A DNA stretch of 64,000 bases from contig JAJEKV010000045.1 of NCBI GenBank assembly GCA_021234155.1, positions 228,315-292,314 on the forward strand, written 5' to 3'. This document shows positions 10,561-22,299 of this stretch, one piece after another. The position numbers and the translations under genes were made by a program. The stretch's first letter is position 1. Each line of letters starts with the position of its first letter. Source of the DNA: Isoetes taiwanensis. Its lineage: Eukaryota > Streptophyta > Lycopodiopsida > Isoetales > Isoetaceae. The notes beneath the pieces are model-generated. The model was not told the origin of the DNA. It was given only the letters and a program-made list of their open reading frames with translations, and did no database searches.

Positions 10561-11399
10561 GGGACAAGAAGCTGAAAGAAGAGATATCTGAAGCTCTAGT
10601 GTCTACAGACATGTCAGTAGAAGAGGACTGAACATGTGGTAATTTTGTTAAGGGATTAAGGTGCACAGATGCAGTTTTTTCCTTTCTCGTCAGAGCCTGA
10701 TTCATAGGTCTTCTCAAAAGCTACAGTTGCACCTTCACGGGCCAGCCTATGAGCATCCAAGACACCCATATATGGAAAAACCAATATAGAATCCTTATCA
10801 AAGATTTTGTTGCAAAAGATGCCTAGATTACCTATGATGCTTTGAAAGGCTATGACTGGATCTTGTCATCTCCACCAAAAGCACTGAAGTAATCAGACCC
10901 TACTCCACCTGCAATTTTCTTGGCAATGTTGATACTACGGAAAGATCTCACTCTAAGCTTTTCAATAAGCCCAAGTGTATCTAAAACCAACATCGTTCGT
11001 GAGAGTTATGGCCAAAATAGTGATGCAACCAAACCCTATCAACAAAGAGGGCCAGAAATATCACCTTTCTCTGCATCAAACTCATCAAATGAAATTCAAA
11101 TCTTATATCAATGGAAGGAGCACACTACCTGCTTTCCAACAAGCCCAAGCACGTCCAAACCCCGACAGACCGAATCAAGAGCTATGATCATAAGACCGAG
11201 GCAGAAACTCTAGGCATCGTCATCAGTGCCTATCGATATGCATGATGGTGGTTCTTAATAGATCCTTATAGTTAGTTCTTAACTTAGTTAATAACTATAA
11301 TGGTCAGAACTCTATAAAGATAGTGGATGTCTTCCAGTATGACCACGCCTTACTATGCTAAGAGCAACACCAGTACAAAAAAAAAAAAAAAAAAAAAAA
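10561..11399 (+). other. unidentified segment ending in a 22-base A run
   Basis: A good acceptor-like tract (T-rich, then TCGTCAG) lies near 10675-10700. A 97-codon frame follows at 10920-11213, Ser/Lys-rich and unrecognised. The segment ends in an uninterrupted A run at about 11377-11399, which looks like a reverse-transcribed poly(A) tail. It could be a 3' end of a non-autonomous element or processed transcript. Confidence 0.4.
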
Positions 11400-12019
11400 G
11401 TCAAGAACTCTTACTCCTAATATGCCCCCTCGGGTTACTAGGGATCCTCGTTTGAATGAATGCAGTAGCTTTATGCAAAATAGTACACCATACAAAACGG
11501 ATGATGCTGAAGAATACTCAATCACTAAAGGTGACAACAAAGTTACCGATCTCAGTGAATGCACGCCTCTGAACTGAATTTTCCTGATCCAAAAAAGTAA
11601 GTTTTTTATGAATAAAAACATCTCAACATTTTTGGCATCTATTTCTTTTTTTCACTCTACTTATTTGATGTATTTATTGTTTATTCTACGTTATATTTAC
11701 ACAGACACCTACCACTGTTTTTCTGGAATTTGTTTTCCGTGGTATGGTGATGGTCTTACAAAAAAACTCTTCCTACTCGTTCCTACTTCCTCTCTATGGT
11801 ATCGCATACAGAATATTTGAATAAATATGCTTCCAGAATATGAAATGGACATATTAAAAAGCTTCTACAAAAAAATCTTTTTGTTAAATAGGACTGAGAG
11901 TTATCTCTAGACTCATTTACTGATATATATATTTTTTAGGTGTCTGACTGCATCCAAAAATCATTAGAGATAGCATCCAAAAATGACACCTTGTGACTAT
12001 AAAAGAGAAAAAGGATATC
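11400..12019. other. no gene recognised
   Basis: AT-rich spacer between the A run and the Penelope-like RT. The frames seen here are short and unremarkable. Confidence 0.4.
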
Positions 12020-13970
12020 AAAATTGTGCATTGCACATTTCTTTTCAAACCTTTTGAGAACCTTAATATCAGGGATTATCTTCTACAAAGTGCTGCAACA
12101 TAATCTTCATGGTCTGGCTAAAGAACTTCTCATCAATACTATGTTTTCCTGGAAATATAGAGATCAGATTCTTGATAATGTATACAAACCTTTCAAAAAA
12201 TTTGTGGACAAAACAACCAATAAATGCCCTTGTGCTAACCCGAGTCTAGCTGGTTGAATTGATCCTGCAAGTTGACACATAAGAACCACTGATCTACAAA
12301 TTATTCATTGCCATAGACTCGGGACTGCATTTGCAATGTGTTTAAATCACATACCGGATTAGTTTCTCCATTCAAGAGTTTATGGATAGCTTTATACTAT
12401 CATGTGGCCAGTTCTACAATGTGCATCATTCTCAACTTCTGGATAACCAGACCATATCTAGTTGCAAAAGTTGGATTTTGGACTTGGCCAAAAGGAGAAT
12501 AATATAGCACAAAGGAAATCCACCTGCCAAAAGGTTCCTATAGAATGATGGTAATGTTAAGAAAAACTTAGGTTGGTTGAGCCAGAATTTTTACATTTCA
12601 GGGATAGATAAGGCAATTAACAAATGCTTCTTTCATTTGTCAAAAATATATCAGGGAAACGGCCTTGATCAGACTAAATAGTGTGGACTTTGAAAGGGTT
12701 CCCTTTACCCTGGAAGAGGTTAAGACCAAATGTTTTACAAGTATCCAAGGTCTATGTTCTGTATTGGTGTTATACTGACAAACTATCTTACCTCCTAGGA
12801 ATCATTGAGGCTCATAAGGGAGAATACCGTTGGATCACAAATGCCCATGCTTGCATCTTTATGGAAGTTGTAGAACTCATCACTACCATCTAACTGAACT
12901 ATGGCCTTTGATTTGCAAGTGGAATTCGGGATACTTATACTTATGGTTAGGCAGTAAACTCAATCCTTGTTGGGCCATAAATCCTATTTATAATCTCGTG
13001 CTTAACCTCCCCGATAGGTATTTAACGTATTCTCAGCTGACATTACTAAATGCTACGAGAACATATTGAGAAAGATGGCATTGTTGAGATAATAAATCAC
13101 GTGACTGAGCGTATCTGGGAATACAAGTTGTCTACTGCACCATTACTTAAACTATTCATTAAAATCAAAGGGAATGGCTTCAAAGCAAAATGGGATAAAG
13201 CTGTTGTTTTTTTTCTAACACAAAGTGCTAATAACAAGAGAAGATTTTAAGAATATGAACACATGTCTATTATGCCATTATTATCTGCAGATGGAAAATG
13301 ACATTTGGAGGCAACAAAAAGGTATTTCCATGTGGTTCTTCAAGTACCGCATATGGTTTGGGCACGGTCCTTTTCTTTTAGAAGTTCATTTACCTTCTAT
13401 TCGTTGCAAACGAAGGTAAATGAGACTTCCATGTGGTTCTTCTGCAGCCGTACATGGTATAATTTCTTCTTGGGCTGGTTTAAACTCAAATTTAAAAATG
13501 GCGCACTTAAACCGAACAAATGAAATTCCTAGGTTTCAGTTTGCCTACGGATATTTTGATGATCTTACTTTGATTAATGTTGGGAATGTGAATGAATTCT
13601 TCTCTAAGGATGCTATATGCACAATTTACAACATGAATCTTCTAGGCATTAAAGATGAGACTGTTTACAAAAAATATTTTCTAGGAATGAAACCAGCTGG
13701 GCACATGGTTAATGTTCTAAATTCAACTATCAAGGTTGCAGATCCACATCTAGGGATTTTCACATTCTACAGATATGATAAAAGGAGTCAATACGCTCAT
13801 CAAAGCTTCGTGTTGCACCTTTTACGGCAAAAGCTAGCAAAGCTATCATATCCCAAATCATACCATATATCTATGCACATTCATTCTCAAATAGTGCTGC
13901 TGCAGATATCCAAGAATTGAATATGGCCTTTTGTGAAAATGGTTTCAATAAATAGAATGTTGTGAGAAGT
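12020..13970 (+). pseudogene. Penelope-like reverse transcriptase, decayed
   Basis: Blocks occur in the order known from Penelope-like elements of plants and animals. They are: KCPCANPSLAG followed by HIRTTDLQIIH (12215-12310); KGEYRWITNAHACIF (12815-12860); NLPDRY (13000-13018); ADITKCYE (13036-13059), the equivalent of RT motif A with its catalytic Asp; and FAYGYFDDLTLINVGN with the catalytic YFDD at 13552-13563. After the last comes a long open stretch (to 13920) with HLGIFTFYRYDKRS, matching the post-RT region. The reading frame changes several times between blocks and stops are present. No GIY-YIG domain follows. I identify the family from motif order and wording; subfamily (for example the conifer-type Dryad or an endonuclease-less Hydra type) is not resolved. 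Confidence 0.8.
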
Positions 13971-14229
13971 ATTTAAAACCTTGAAGATATACAACTTTCA
14001 TGGATTATCCTTCGATATAGGAGACATGACAAGGGCTCTCTGCCATATGCTGTAAGTCTCTAATTTTTTCTGCTAATTCACACTTTTGTAGAGTATAAGT
14101 CATATAGGGAGGGTGGAGCTGCTATGTTACAAACAGGTCCTACTCTCCCTTGTAGCTATTTATAGGAAGAAGGTTTTTTTCTTATTTGCCTTTTGTCTCA
14201 CATAAATACCCTTCTTTCCGGATTTTTGC

Positions 14230-14378
14230 GGGGCAAATCCAACAAGTTAAGGTAAAGTTATAGGACTTTTTCTCCTTTTTAGGTTTAAACCTCAAATAAT
14301 TCATGTTAAATGAAACAAGATAAAAATCTAGGTTTATCTCTTCTCTATGAAATTTAGGGCTTTATGCCTTTAGGGTTT
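14230..14378 (-). repeat. inverted repeat, right arm
   Basis: Reverse complement of 9470-9607: starts with TTTTTGCGGGGCAAATCCAA and ends with TTTAGGGCTTTATG. Confidence 0.85.
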
Positions 14379-14392
14379 GCTGGAGCGTAACT

Positions 14393-14647
14393 ATGGCAGA
14401 TGCCCCGTTTAGTCAGCTAGAACTCAACGTGAACTGGCTGCACACTGCATGGCACATACAATTCCTCTGCTATATCTTGAGCCAGAAATGCCAGATGATC
14501 GATGCATTAGGGACATCTGTAGCTGGATCCGTGCACCTACCTATGCTTCAAATGGGAAATAAAAATGATGTTGAGATTTCTGATACAGCTGATAAGCAGC
14601 TTGAGAAAGCTGGATTGGGTATGCAACATCCTATACAAGTGGAGTAA
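14393..14647 (+). CDS. hypothetical small protein, 84 codons
   Basis: ATG at 14393 in a good context (ACTATGGC), stop at 14645-14647. The product has no signal peptide or membrane segment and no domain that I recognise; it is acidic toward its C-terminus (DVEISDTADKQLEKAG). It begins 15 bp beyond the right inverted repeat. It may be the 5' remnant of a gag or simply a chance frame. No function is proposed. Confidence 0.25.
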   Translation: MADAPFSQLELNVNWLHTAWHIQFLCYILSQKCQMIDALGTSVAGSVHLPMLQMGNKNDVEISDTADKQLEKAGLGMQHPIQVE

Positions 14648-15231
14648 GATGACAGATCTAGAACCTACAAGACTAATTAGGTTTGATTTACATAATTTAA
14701 TATGCAAAAAGAAGGTTAGATAGCTGTCTGATTTCTCCTAACTTGAGCTTTAGAATAACCTCTTTGACATTCCATAATTTAAGATAGCCCAAGTTTGAGA
14801 ACCATTTCCTTAGTTGAGTTACTAAGTTCTTGCTATTAATTTCAATAAGGGATAGATTACATTATGAGTTGCTAAATTTGCTAAGATGTGCTCTCTTAAT
14901 TTTGCATTTAAGTCTGCATAATGCGGCACAGATTGGAAGGATTTATTTATTTAATCATATTGAATTTTCCATATAGTCAAAAAGTTCTTTATCTTGTTGG
15001 TGTATATGCAGCCTAGATTTACTTTATTGTTATGCACAAGAGGCTCATACTAAGATATTCCAATATCCACTATATTTGCTGCTTTATTCTTTTAAGCCCA
15101 TTCGTAGGCTTGCCATTCATCACAGCAGCAGTATACAATGTTTAAATAATAGAGATGGGGAGCTGACCATAGGAACAATATCGAGCTACCCCGTAAAGAA
15201 GAAATGTGCACAGGCAGTATAGAAGGGTAAT
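14648..15231. other. no gene recognised
   Basis: AT-rich intergenic DNA. No repeat or coding signal recognised. Confidence 0.45.
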
Positions 15232-15308
15232 GGCGACCACTTCTCATCGGGATAAAAAACCCCGCCCTTTCGGGTTTTCGAGGAAAACCCTAATGAGAAA
15301 TGGTCGCC
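15232..15308 (-). repeat. compound hairpin, locus 2 (best-preserved copy)
   Basis: Outer arms GGCGACCA (15232-15239) and TGGTCGCC (15301-15308), middle arms TTCTCAT (15241-15247) and ATGAGAA (15293-15299), a GGG/CCC step, and an inner AAAACCC/GGGTTTT hairpin with loop CGCCCTTTC. All arms pair perfectly. It lies downstream, in the sense of the minus-strand DIRS-like RT, and therefore probably belongs to that element's 3' region. Confidence 0.85.
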
Positions 15309-15558
15309 AACAACCTTGAATGTGTCGCCTGGAGGATCGAAAGAGGCGGGTCGATGGCGTACGCAAGATGGAATGAACCCCGCGAGACGACGTAATACCT
15401 GCAAGCAAACGGAGAACACCAAGAAAACACCCGTGAATGGTTAAAGAGAACCAAAACGTGCATGGCAGTGACGCGGCAAGCTGCACAACAACAAGCACCC
15501 GAAACGATGTGAGGGATGAGGACATATGAAAAAACAACACATAGCAAAAAGAGAAGAT

Positions 15559-15735
15559 AGCATCACGCGTAGGGTGGAGAAGAGCGTCACCCAACGGGTG
15601 GAAGAACAAACATGTTAAAAGAAATGTGCATCACCCTCGAGGTGGAAAGAAACAGCATCACCCGCAGGTGGAGATTAAAGCGGCACGATGCTGATAAAAA
15701 AGAAGACATTATTATAGCAACACCCGAGGGTGGAT
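15559..15735 (-). repeat. array of five mini-hairpins, CATCACCC-NNNN-GGGTGGA
   Basis: Units at about 15561, 15584, 15628, 15655 and 15716 share GCATCACCC, a 2-5-base variable centre, then GGGTGGA/GGTGGA. Centres differ (TCGA, AA, GCA and so on), but the CACC/GGTG stem is kept. Related units lie at 62106-62142 near another copy of the compound hairpin. Confidence 0.8.
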
Positions 15736-15989
15736 AACAATAAAAGAGTGCATGAACAAAAAAATATGTGAAAAAAGAGACGAGCGCCCCTAGCGAATTA
15801 GGGCGGGAAGGGAGGAAAGCAATGGAAATGAAAGAACCCCCAACCAAATGAACTAGCATCAAAACCTAGTACGGCTGATGGACGTCGGGGTGGGGAAATG
15901 GGGCGAAACCTCAGAAAAGAGGCGATAGATTCCCATAACACAATTTCCAGCCGGGCCAAAGAGGATAAAGAAATAGGAGCATCCTAGTG
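15736..15989. other. downstream region of the DIRS-like element
   Basis: Between the RT and the mini-hairpin array. On the minus strand there is no sustained frame. No tyrosine recombinase motif was found. Confidence 0.35.
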
Positions 15990-16570
15990 GAAGGGTTGAA
16001 TAAGGCGATAAGAAAAGAAAGTTAAAGCGGAGACAAGGGAACCAAAAACAATGCGAAGGGGCTGGAGAAACCCCAAGAATTTGGCGAGGTGACGTGATGT
16101 AAATGTGAGGAGGAGAGAAGGGAAGAGGAGAGTTGAAAAAACTTGGCTAATTTCTTGGAAGATAAGCAAATAACCATGGCAGAAGCATCAAGGAGAAACC
16201 CAAGGAAAATGGTGCGGTGAGACAAACGAATGCGACATTTAGGCCAAGCAATGAGAAATCCAGCAGATTGCAAATTAGAAATGATGCGATGCTGAAGGGA
16301 ACTAGGATCATGCTGATTGTTAAAAAGGAAATCATCCATATAGGGTGTGCAGCGAATACCGGAAGCTCGCCAATGCCGACCAACGGGCCCATCAATTTGG
16401 TAAAGACAAAGGGAGCAGAGGCCAGGCCAAAAGGCAGCATAGTAAAGACAAAAAATTGGTGGTCAAACTGAAAACCCAGAAAAGTGTGATGAGGAGGCCA
16501 GATGGGGACATGATGGTAACCGGATTTCAAATCCAAAGTAAAAAGGAAATCATGTGGTTGAAGAATCATG
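15990..16570 (-). pseudogene. DIRS-like reverse transcriptase fragment
   Basis: Reading the minus strand from 16569: DFLFTLDLKSGYHHVPI (motif A), HHTFLGFQF, FTMLPFGLASAPFVFTKLM (motif B), then IRCTPYMDDFL with the catalytic YMDD at 16332-16343. A downstream block follows in shifted frame (TSRHLAKFLGFLQPL, about 16050-16110). The LKSGYHHV / LPFGLASAPF.FTKLM wording is that of DIRS1-like tyrosine-recombinase retroelements rather than Ty3/gypsy, whose motif B normally reads MPFGLTNAPATFQ. The palm is truncated at its N-terminus near 16570. Neither RNase H, methyltransferase nor recombinase was found nearby. Confidence 0.75.
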
Positions 16571-16605
16571 AAGTAAAAAGGAAATCATGTGGTCTAAAAA
16601 TCATG
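16534..16605. repeat. short tandem duplication at the truncated RT edge
   Basis: Two ~35-bp copies beginning AAGTAAAAAGGAAATCATGT lie head to tail where the DIRS-like RT breaks off. This is consistent with a template switch or filler synthesis at the breakpoint. Confidence 0.7.
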
Positions 16606-16839
16606 TGGTGTGGAGATGGTCTTGTACTGTGTTGGTAATAGTTTTAGATAAAATTTTCAAGTTGGGATGTATCTGTCGGAGAGAAGGTAGCAAAAAATCT
16701 GCCACTTAGGATGGAGGTTGGTGTTGCAGAAAGGCTAGCTTGGGGCTGCCACGAGGATATTCGCAAAGGCAAGGACCCTTATTAGCTCCATCTATCGTAT
16801 CCTCTTAGCTCCGCAGCCCCTCCCACTGCCAAATGCATG

Positions 16840-17505
16840 GCACTTGTAGATTCCAGAACCTTATTGAACTTGTACATGGCGTTAGCTTTGGGATAAGTTG
16901 CTCCATCTCAAAGCATTTGTCTTTGGTGGCAGGTTATTCATAGATGCCTGCGTGTAAAGGCCTTGAGACATCGTTATGATCCTGGCACGTCTGCAGTATG
17001 CCCGCTCTGCCTTTCGGACGTTGAGACTATTGAGCAATGTCTCTTTGCTTGTCCAGAAGTCCAATCAGGATTGGCTACAAGGTTTATTGAACATCGCGCT
17101 GGATTGACAATGTGTCCTATTGGCATCTTACCCACCCAACTGCATAGCTCCCATCTAAGCAAAAGGCATGACACTTGGTTCTAGTTGGTTCTTGTGGTCA
17201 ATCTGGGAGCATTGAAAACACCACATTTTTTTAGGGCATCTACTCATATGCTCATGGAGTCATTGCTGTAGCCCAGACTAAGATACTCATGGCTTATAGA
17301 TGTCCATTGCTGGAGTCAGTCGTGAAAGATCGTATTTGGGTTCAGTACCTTCAAATTACCTTTTACAACTAGTCTCCTACACAATGCTTCAGGAGGATCG
17401 TGTTCCAGAGGCATCCTCTTGGGGTTACACAGATAGATGAGATATTTATACTCTTGATTAATAAACTCTTTTTCGTCCTTTACAAAAAAAACAAAATAAA
17501 AAATG
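16840..17505 (+). mobile_element. 3' end of an L1-type LINE (zf-RVT tail)
   Basis: The plus strand encodes the zf-RVT zinc-binding domain: WQVIHRCLRVKALRHR, then CPLCLSDVETIEQCLFACP (about 16930-17060). This corresponds to the W...L.r......CplC...Et..HlF..C pattern at the end of plant L1 ORF2. The sequence runs on to an A-rich tract at about 17482-17502 (ATAAACTC...CCTTTACAAAAAAAAC), a likely 3' tail. Upstream RT is missing, so this is a 5'-truncated copy, as is usual for LINEs. Confidence 0.8.
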
Positions 17506-18399
17506 TTTGCACATTTTTCATTTTTGCGGATAAATGGCAAATAAAATATAGACAGCTAATTGATGTTTGGCATTTTTCATTGTATGCAATATTCCAGAAC
17601 CAAACAATGATAAGATAGTATTACTTTTTTTTTTTTTTGATTGAAGTCGGTATATTTATATTAAAAGAAGTATAAAGGTACAGAAAAAAACTTTTTACAG
17701 GGAAGTTTAACCCGAGAATAGATAGGAGGGTGAGGACACCTCCTAGCTATTATATGACACAAAAATTATAGTACTTATAACAAAATTAGATAGAAATATG
17801 TCTATTAAAAGTTCAGGGTGAGATATTTCTGACTGATCCATCAGATACTAATTTCTATTTTTAGTAGCAGGATCTGAGATTCAGATTAGTGGTCTTCCTC
17901 CCTTTCCCCTTAATGTAAATGCTCAGTGGTACGTACACGATCCGCAAGACTGGGCCGACATATTATATCTTCCCTTAGCATCTTTGGCCCTGCATATTGA
18001 AGCTCTCCTGAAATCCATGTTCTGATCACAACAGCAATCGCATGTACAAGGTTCTTCATGCCCGAGAACATTTGGTGATGCAAAAACTCTGGTCCACTCT
18101 TTGTTTGCCTCCAGCCTGATCTTCTTCCATTTGATTCTTCTCATCAAAGATAAACATTTTTCCCGTAAAATAAAAGGCCCATTAGTTTGATAGTCCTTCA
18201 AGAATCCAAATAACTTGTCTAATTACTATTCCTCCCGGGTGTATGATATCATAGTTAAACACAAATTCATTTCTCCCCTTCCAGATTCTCCAAAGGAGGA
18301 TATATATCCTCCAATCGGGCTTGGGTTATTCTAAGGAAGAAATCCAGATAGCCAAGAGAGGATAGATCATATCCTGTGTATTCGTGAGAGGCCACCCGT

Positions 18400-18600
18400 A
18401 ATCCACTCAGCCCCGTGATGCATGTTCTCAATAAATGATTTTCATCTTTCCTGCTTGCCATGCATCCGATGCAAATGTCCGACTCGCCATGTGAAGTTTA
18501 TGCCTCTTCATGTTTGTAGCCGAGCCTTATGCCATAGCCGCCACATAAAAGACTCGGATTTTTGGGAAAATCGGGGCCGACCACATGAAAGTAAGGTTCC
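18400..18600 (-). pseudogene. zf-RVT tail of the minus-strand L1
   Basis: Minus-strand translation gives ESFMWRLWHKARLQT followed, in another frame, by SDICIGCMASRKDENHLLRTC (ligands at 18419-18483). This is the plant zf-RVT arrangement C-x2-C ... ENHL-x3-C. Confidence 0.8.
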
Positions 18601-19559
18601 TTCTACATCCGTTCGATCGGGTTTGCCACTTTCTGGATGGTAATCACGATGATTCCTCATCAAAACCCGTAGCACTCCTAACAAAGGAAAGTCAACAAAC
18701 TGCTAGATTCCAATTTATGCCATCCATGGACTAGATACCATAAGTCGAAAGTGGTACAAATATTATTATACAAAAACTTGCAGCCCTCTCCTCCTTCTTC
18801 AGCCAAGAGAGAGCTCTCAAAGGAATCAGCCCCGGTCATTAAACATGTTATGCACATAGATAATACCTTTAGAGCACCATTTCTTAACCCGGTCCGAAGT
18901 GACAAAGCTAAGCACAAGCTTTCATTATTAGTGATCGAGCAGATTCCAAAATATAGTTTGATCCATAGATGTGCCCTCTTTCCACTTATACATATTTCTA
19001 ACTCAGATCCATGCCCCGATCCATTTCTTCAGAATGCCAGGAGTAGAGTTAGGAATGGTGAAGGGGAAATAAATAGAGTGTGGGAGATGCATTTTGATAT
19101 TTCTCCACCCAAAAGGATGACACTTGTTAATGTAGTGCTGAATAATAATAGAAATAGGATGATTGATGAGCCCATAAGCAGCTTTAAAAAAGTATTTGGC
19201 TGTGAGTGCAATCCCTTGCTTCTCTATATTGATAACTCCTAAACCACCATCCTTCTTTTTCTTACAGCATTCTTCCATGGATACAGGTGTCCAACACCTT
19301 TTATTCTGACCAGAGGCAATAAATCTCCCAATTATACCCTGGAGCCTTGAAGAGACCTTCTTGGGAGCAAGAATAACAGAAGATTGATAAACATGTGAAG
19401 AAGCAATGACAAAATTAGCTATGATGGCCCTTCCATTTTTAGACAGATACTTAGAATTAAGGCTATCGACCTTTCTCTGAAATTTCTCGATAATCCCCTC
19501 CCAAATATCTGAGGGGCTACTTTTAATAGCAAAGGGGATTCCAAGAATCTTGGACTTTA

Positions 19560-20720
19560 AGGTGGGGGGATCATACTTTTACCAAGAGGGCGGCTGTTTG
19601 CCCTCCTTTTACCTCGATCTCTTGCCATCACCCTTGATTTAGTTCGATTGATCTTGCAACCCGATGTCGCCTCCAAACGGGTCCAGATAGCCCGAGTATT
19701 GATGATCGAAGTTTTCCTCCATGGAGACCATGAGAAATGTATCGCCGCATAAAAATGCCCATTAAGAATTTGATCCATAATGTTATTGCTAGGCATGGAA
19801 AGCCCTTGGATCATATTAGTATTCTTGGCTTCCTCAAGTCTGCTATGCTGAGCCTCCATCACAATTAGAAACAAGAAAGGGGCTGGACGCCTTTTGTTTC
19901 ACCCCCTTCGTGGGGAAAAAGGGCTGCACTCCCCATTAATTAGGATGAGGAGGAATGAGAGTTATTCAAAATAGCATAAAAAATATTTATTACCTCCTCA
20001 GAGAAGCCAAGAGCACTACAACATTGGAGCAGTAAAGTTCCAGCTCACCATATCACAAGCCTTTGTGATATCTAGCTTGATGAGAGCAATGTCTTGACCA
20101 GAATCTTTGGCCCAATTCAAACCTAGAATGGCCGTAACTACATTATCTAAAATATATCTGTCCTTCAAGTAGGCCGACTCGAGATGAACTAATAATTTTC
20201 TCAAGGATGTGCTTTAAGCCTAGCAAAGAATGGTACCCAAATAATTTTGTAGATCACATTGGAAAGAGAGATCGGGTCTATAGTCGAGAAATTGCTAGGC
20301 ATATCAATTTTGGGGATGAGAGCAATAAGGCTAGTATTTATCCTAGCATCAAGACATTTTCAAGATTTTGAATTCATTAGCTAAGCTCGTGATGTTATCC
20401 CCCGTGATGGGCCATGCTTTCTTGAAGAATTTCCGGCTGGTAAGCCATCCGCCCCGTTTTCCCATTCTCCATATCTTTAACCGCTTGATATAGCTCATCG
20501 TTACTAAAAAATCTTCTCCAAATCCCTCAACAGTTTCATTGCTAACCTTAGCCTGTAGATTAATAAAATTATTCATAATATCAGTCAAGGCCATGGTTAG
20601 TTCCCATAATGTTGGTGAAGTGCATGGTTGCAGCTCTCTTGATGTCCTCTTCCTTGGTAATATAATCATTATCCACCGTGACTTCAAAGATATGATTCTT
20701 CTTAGCCCTACCTTTAGCTT
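19560..20720 (-). pseudogene. L1 reverse transcriptase, catalytic motif damaged
   Basis: Minus-strand blocks include SAYLKDRYILDNVVTAILGL and KLDITKACDMVSW (RT motif A; functional copies read KLDF-KAYD-V-W) at 20204-20016. Farther on is LNGHF...TFLMVSME-like sequence at about 19760-19700, where the expected FADD is scrambled to FYAAIHF in the open frame (about 19741-19756). Upstream, 20802-20349 holds the fragments that normally precede the RT palm. The damaged motif plus stops mean no active RT from this copy as written. Confidence 0.8.
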
Positions 20721-21210
20721 TGATAAAGAAAAAATTTTGAGTTACATCTCTCATCCTCCTTGATCTCCTTGATTTTAGACTTAAGCTTCCAACCTCTAGC
20801 AATCCTTATCTCCTCTTTTTCTATTTCCTTTTCTGATTTGATCCTCTTGATCCCCGGGAACATGAGAAAGGGTTTTCTAAGATTCCTAAGGTGAGCCATT
20901 TTTCTGGTGATGAATCTCTTTTCCCCATTCCTTTAGCCAATTCTTGATGGCTTTTGATACCCCGACCCACCAATCCATCCAATTTTAACTACCTGTGGGT
21001 TTGGGATATCTATCTATCACATCTTGTAACTTAGCCATAAAGTCATTGTGATCAAGCAGAGTTATATTCAATTTGAAATAGGTCTTTCTATTTCTACTCT
21101 GATTTTGGGTGGAAATTATAATTTTCTGAGGGAAGTGATCGAGAGGGTATACCCTCTCATGTTCTCCACTGCTGTCGTTATTCCAAAGGTTTTCTCAAAG
21201 ATAGAATCTA

Positions 21211-21810
21211 TCATGGAGGCACTGTGATGGGATCCACTTTCTTATCACCCAAATTGAAATCATTAGGTTTGGTCCTAGCCATCACAAGATGATGAGTTTG
21301 AATGAGGTTATTCCAAATATTTTTTTCCCCGAGGCAACAAAGGCTTGAAATTTTATTCCTCATATAATCATTGGTCACCATATTCATGTCTCCTCCCATA
21401 ATGCATTCATCATACTCAATGTTATCTAAACCGCCCTTAACTTTTGTCCAAACCTTAATCCCGCCTCCTCGATTGTTGTATGCATAAATATTAATGAGGG
21501 CTAATCTCACTTTTCTCATGTTGCAGCCGAGAATTTGCCACCGCCCTCTCTATCACCCACCATATAGGGATCGGGCTTAAGTCAAGGTTGTCCCTCCAAA
21601 TGATGGCAATTCCTCCGTAAGAGTCTTGGGCTGGAATGGACCATAGATCAGAGCCACTAGGAAGAGTCTTCTTGATAATATCTTCATGATGAATATCATG
21701 AATCTTGTGCTCTTGTAAAAAAGAATATCGTGGTTGAGAGAGAGGATACATACCTTTAAACGCCCTCTTGATGCTACTATTGATACCTTGAAGATTCCAG
21801 TGTAATGCAA
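21211..21810 (-). pseudogene. L1 endonuclease (EEP family) remnant
   Basis: Minus-strand frames give LQEHKIHDIH with the catalytic Glu at about 21703-21714, DSYGGIAIIWRDN (21610-21580), NIYAYNN (about 21490) and CIMGGDMNMV with the GD-N motif at about 21381-21400. This is the order of an L1-type apurinic endonuclease, split over two frames. Confidence 0.82.
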
Positions 21811-22299
21811 CTCAAAGTTCGATCCATTAATATTTATATTTACCCGCGGACCATTCCTCCTTGAATGGTGCTTTTTCTTTGACCGATTCTACCGGGTCCC
21901 GATAAATCTTCTTCTTTGCCCCTTCCTTTCTTCTTAGTAACCACTTGCCATTCCTCGCCTTTTATCAATTAAGACATCTTCAACTCTATTATCCACTTCC
22001 CAAACCCTCGCTCTTCATGAGTTCTCTAGGAATGCTCTCTGAATGGTCAAGGTAAATTGCCCCCGTGTCAATCTTTTTAACAGAGGTTAACATTATTCAA
22101 AGTTAAAACCATATTCGATCCATGCTCATGGTGGTGCAGATCCTTTTAGAAATGAGATTCTTGGCAAAGAATCTCAAGAGCATTGTTTCTAGTCTCAAAG
22201 ACTAGCTTTATTACTAGTCTCACCTTTTTCCCGGGTTTTAGGGATCCAAATTTGCCTAGCTTGCTCTTTTTTGAGGTATCTCCTTACCTTTCCCCAAAT

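Larger units (their letters stand above)
9467..14378 (+). mobile_element. Penelope-like element region bounded by inverted repeats
   Basis: The interval is bounded by ~140-bp inverted repeats (9470-9607 and 14230-14378) and contains a Penelope-like RT on the plus strand (12020-13970). The outermost shared bases are CATAAAGCCCTAAA, and the three bases CCT occur immediately outside both ends, a possible 3-bp target duplication. Penelope-like elements often carry repeats at both ends, sometimes inverted, so one element is plausible. Alternatives are a PLE inserted in a different inverted-repeat element, or two flanking copies of another repeat. No GIY-YIG endonuclease was found after the RT. Confidence 0.65.

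Noticed and set aside
12681-13069. Host membrane protein with Trp/Tyr-rich segments
   Set aside because: WITNAHACIF, NLPDR and the following ADITKCYE fit Penelope-like RT in order.
15990-16570. Ty3/gypsy RT
   Set aside because: Motif B (LPFGLASAPF.FTKLM) and the LKSGYHHV motif A fit DIRS-like elements better; gypsy was the first guess.
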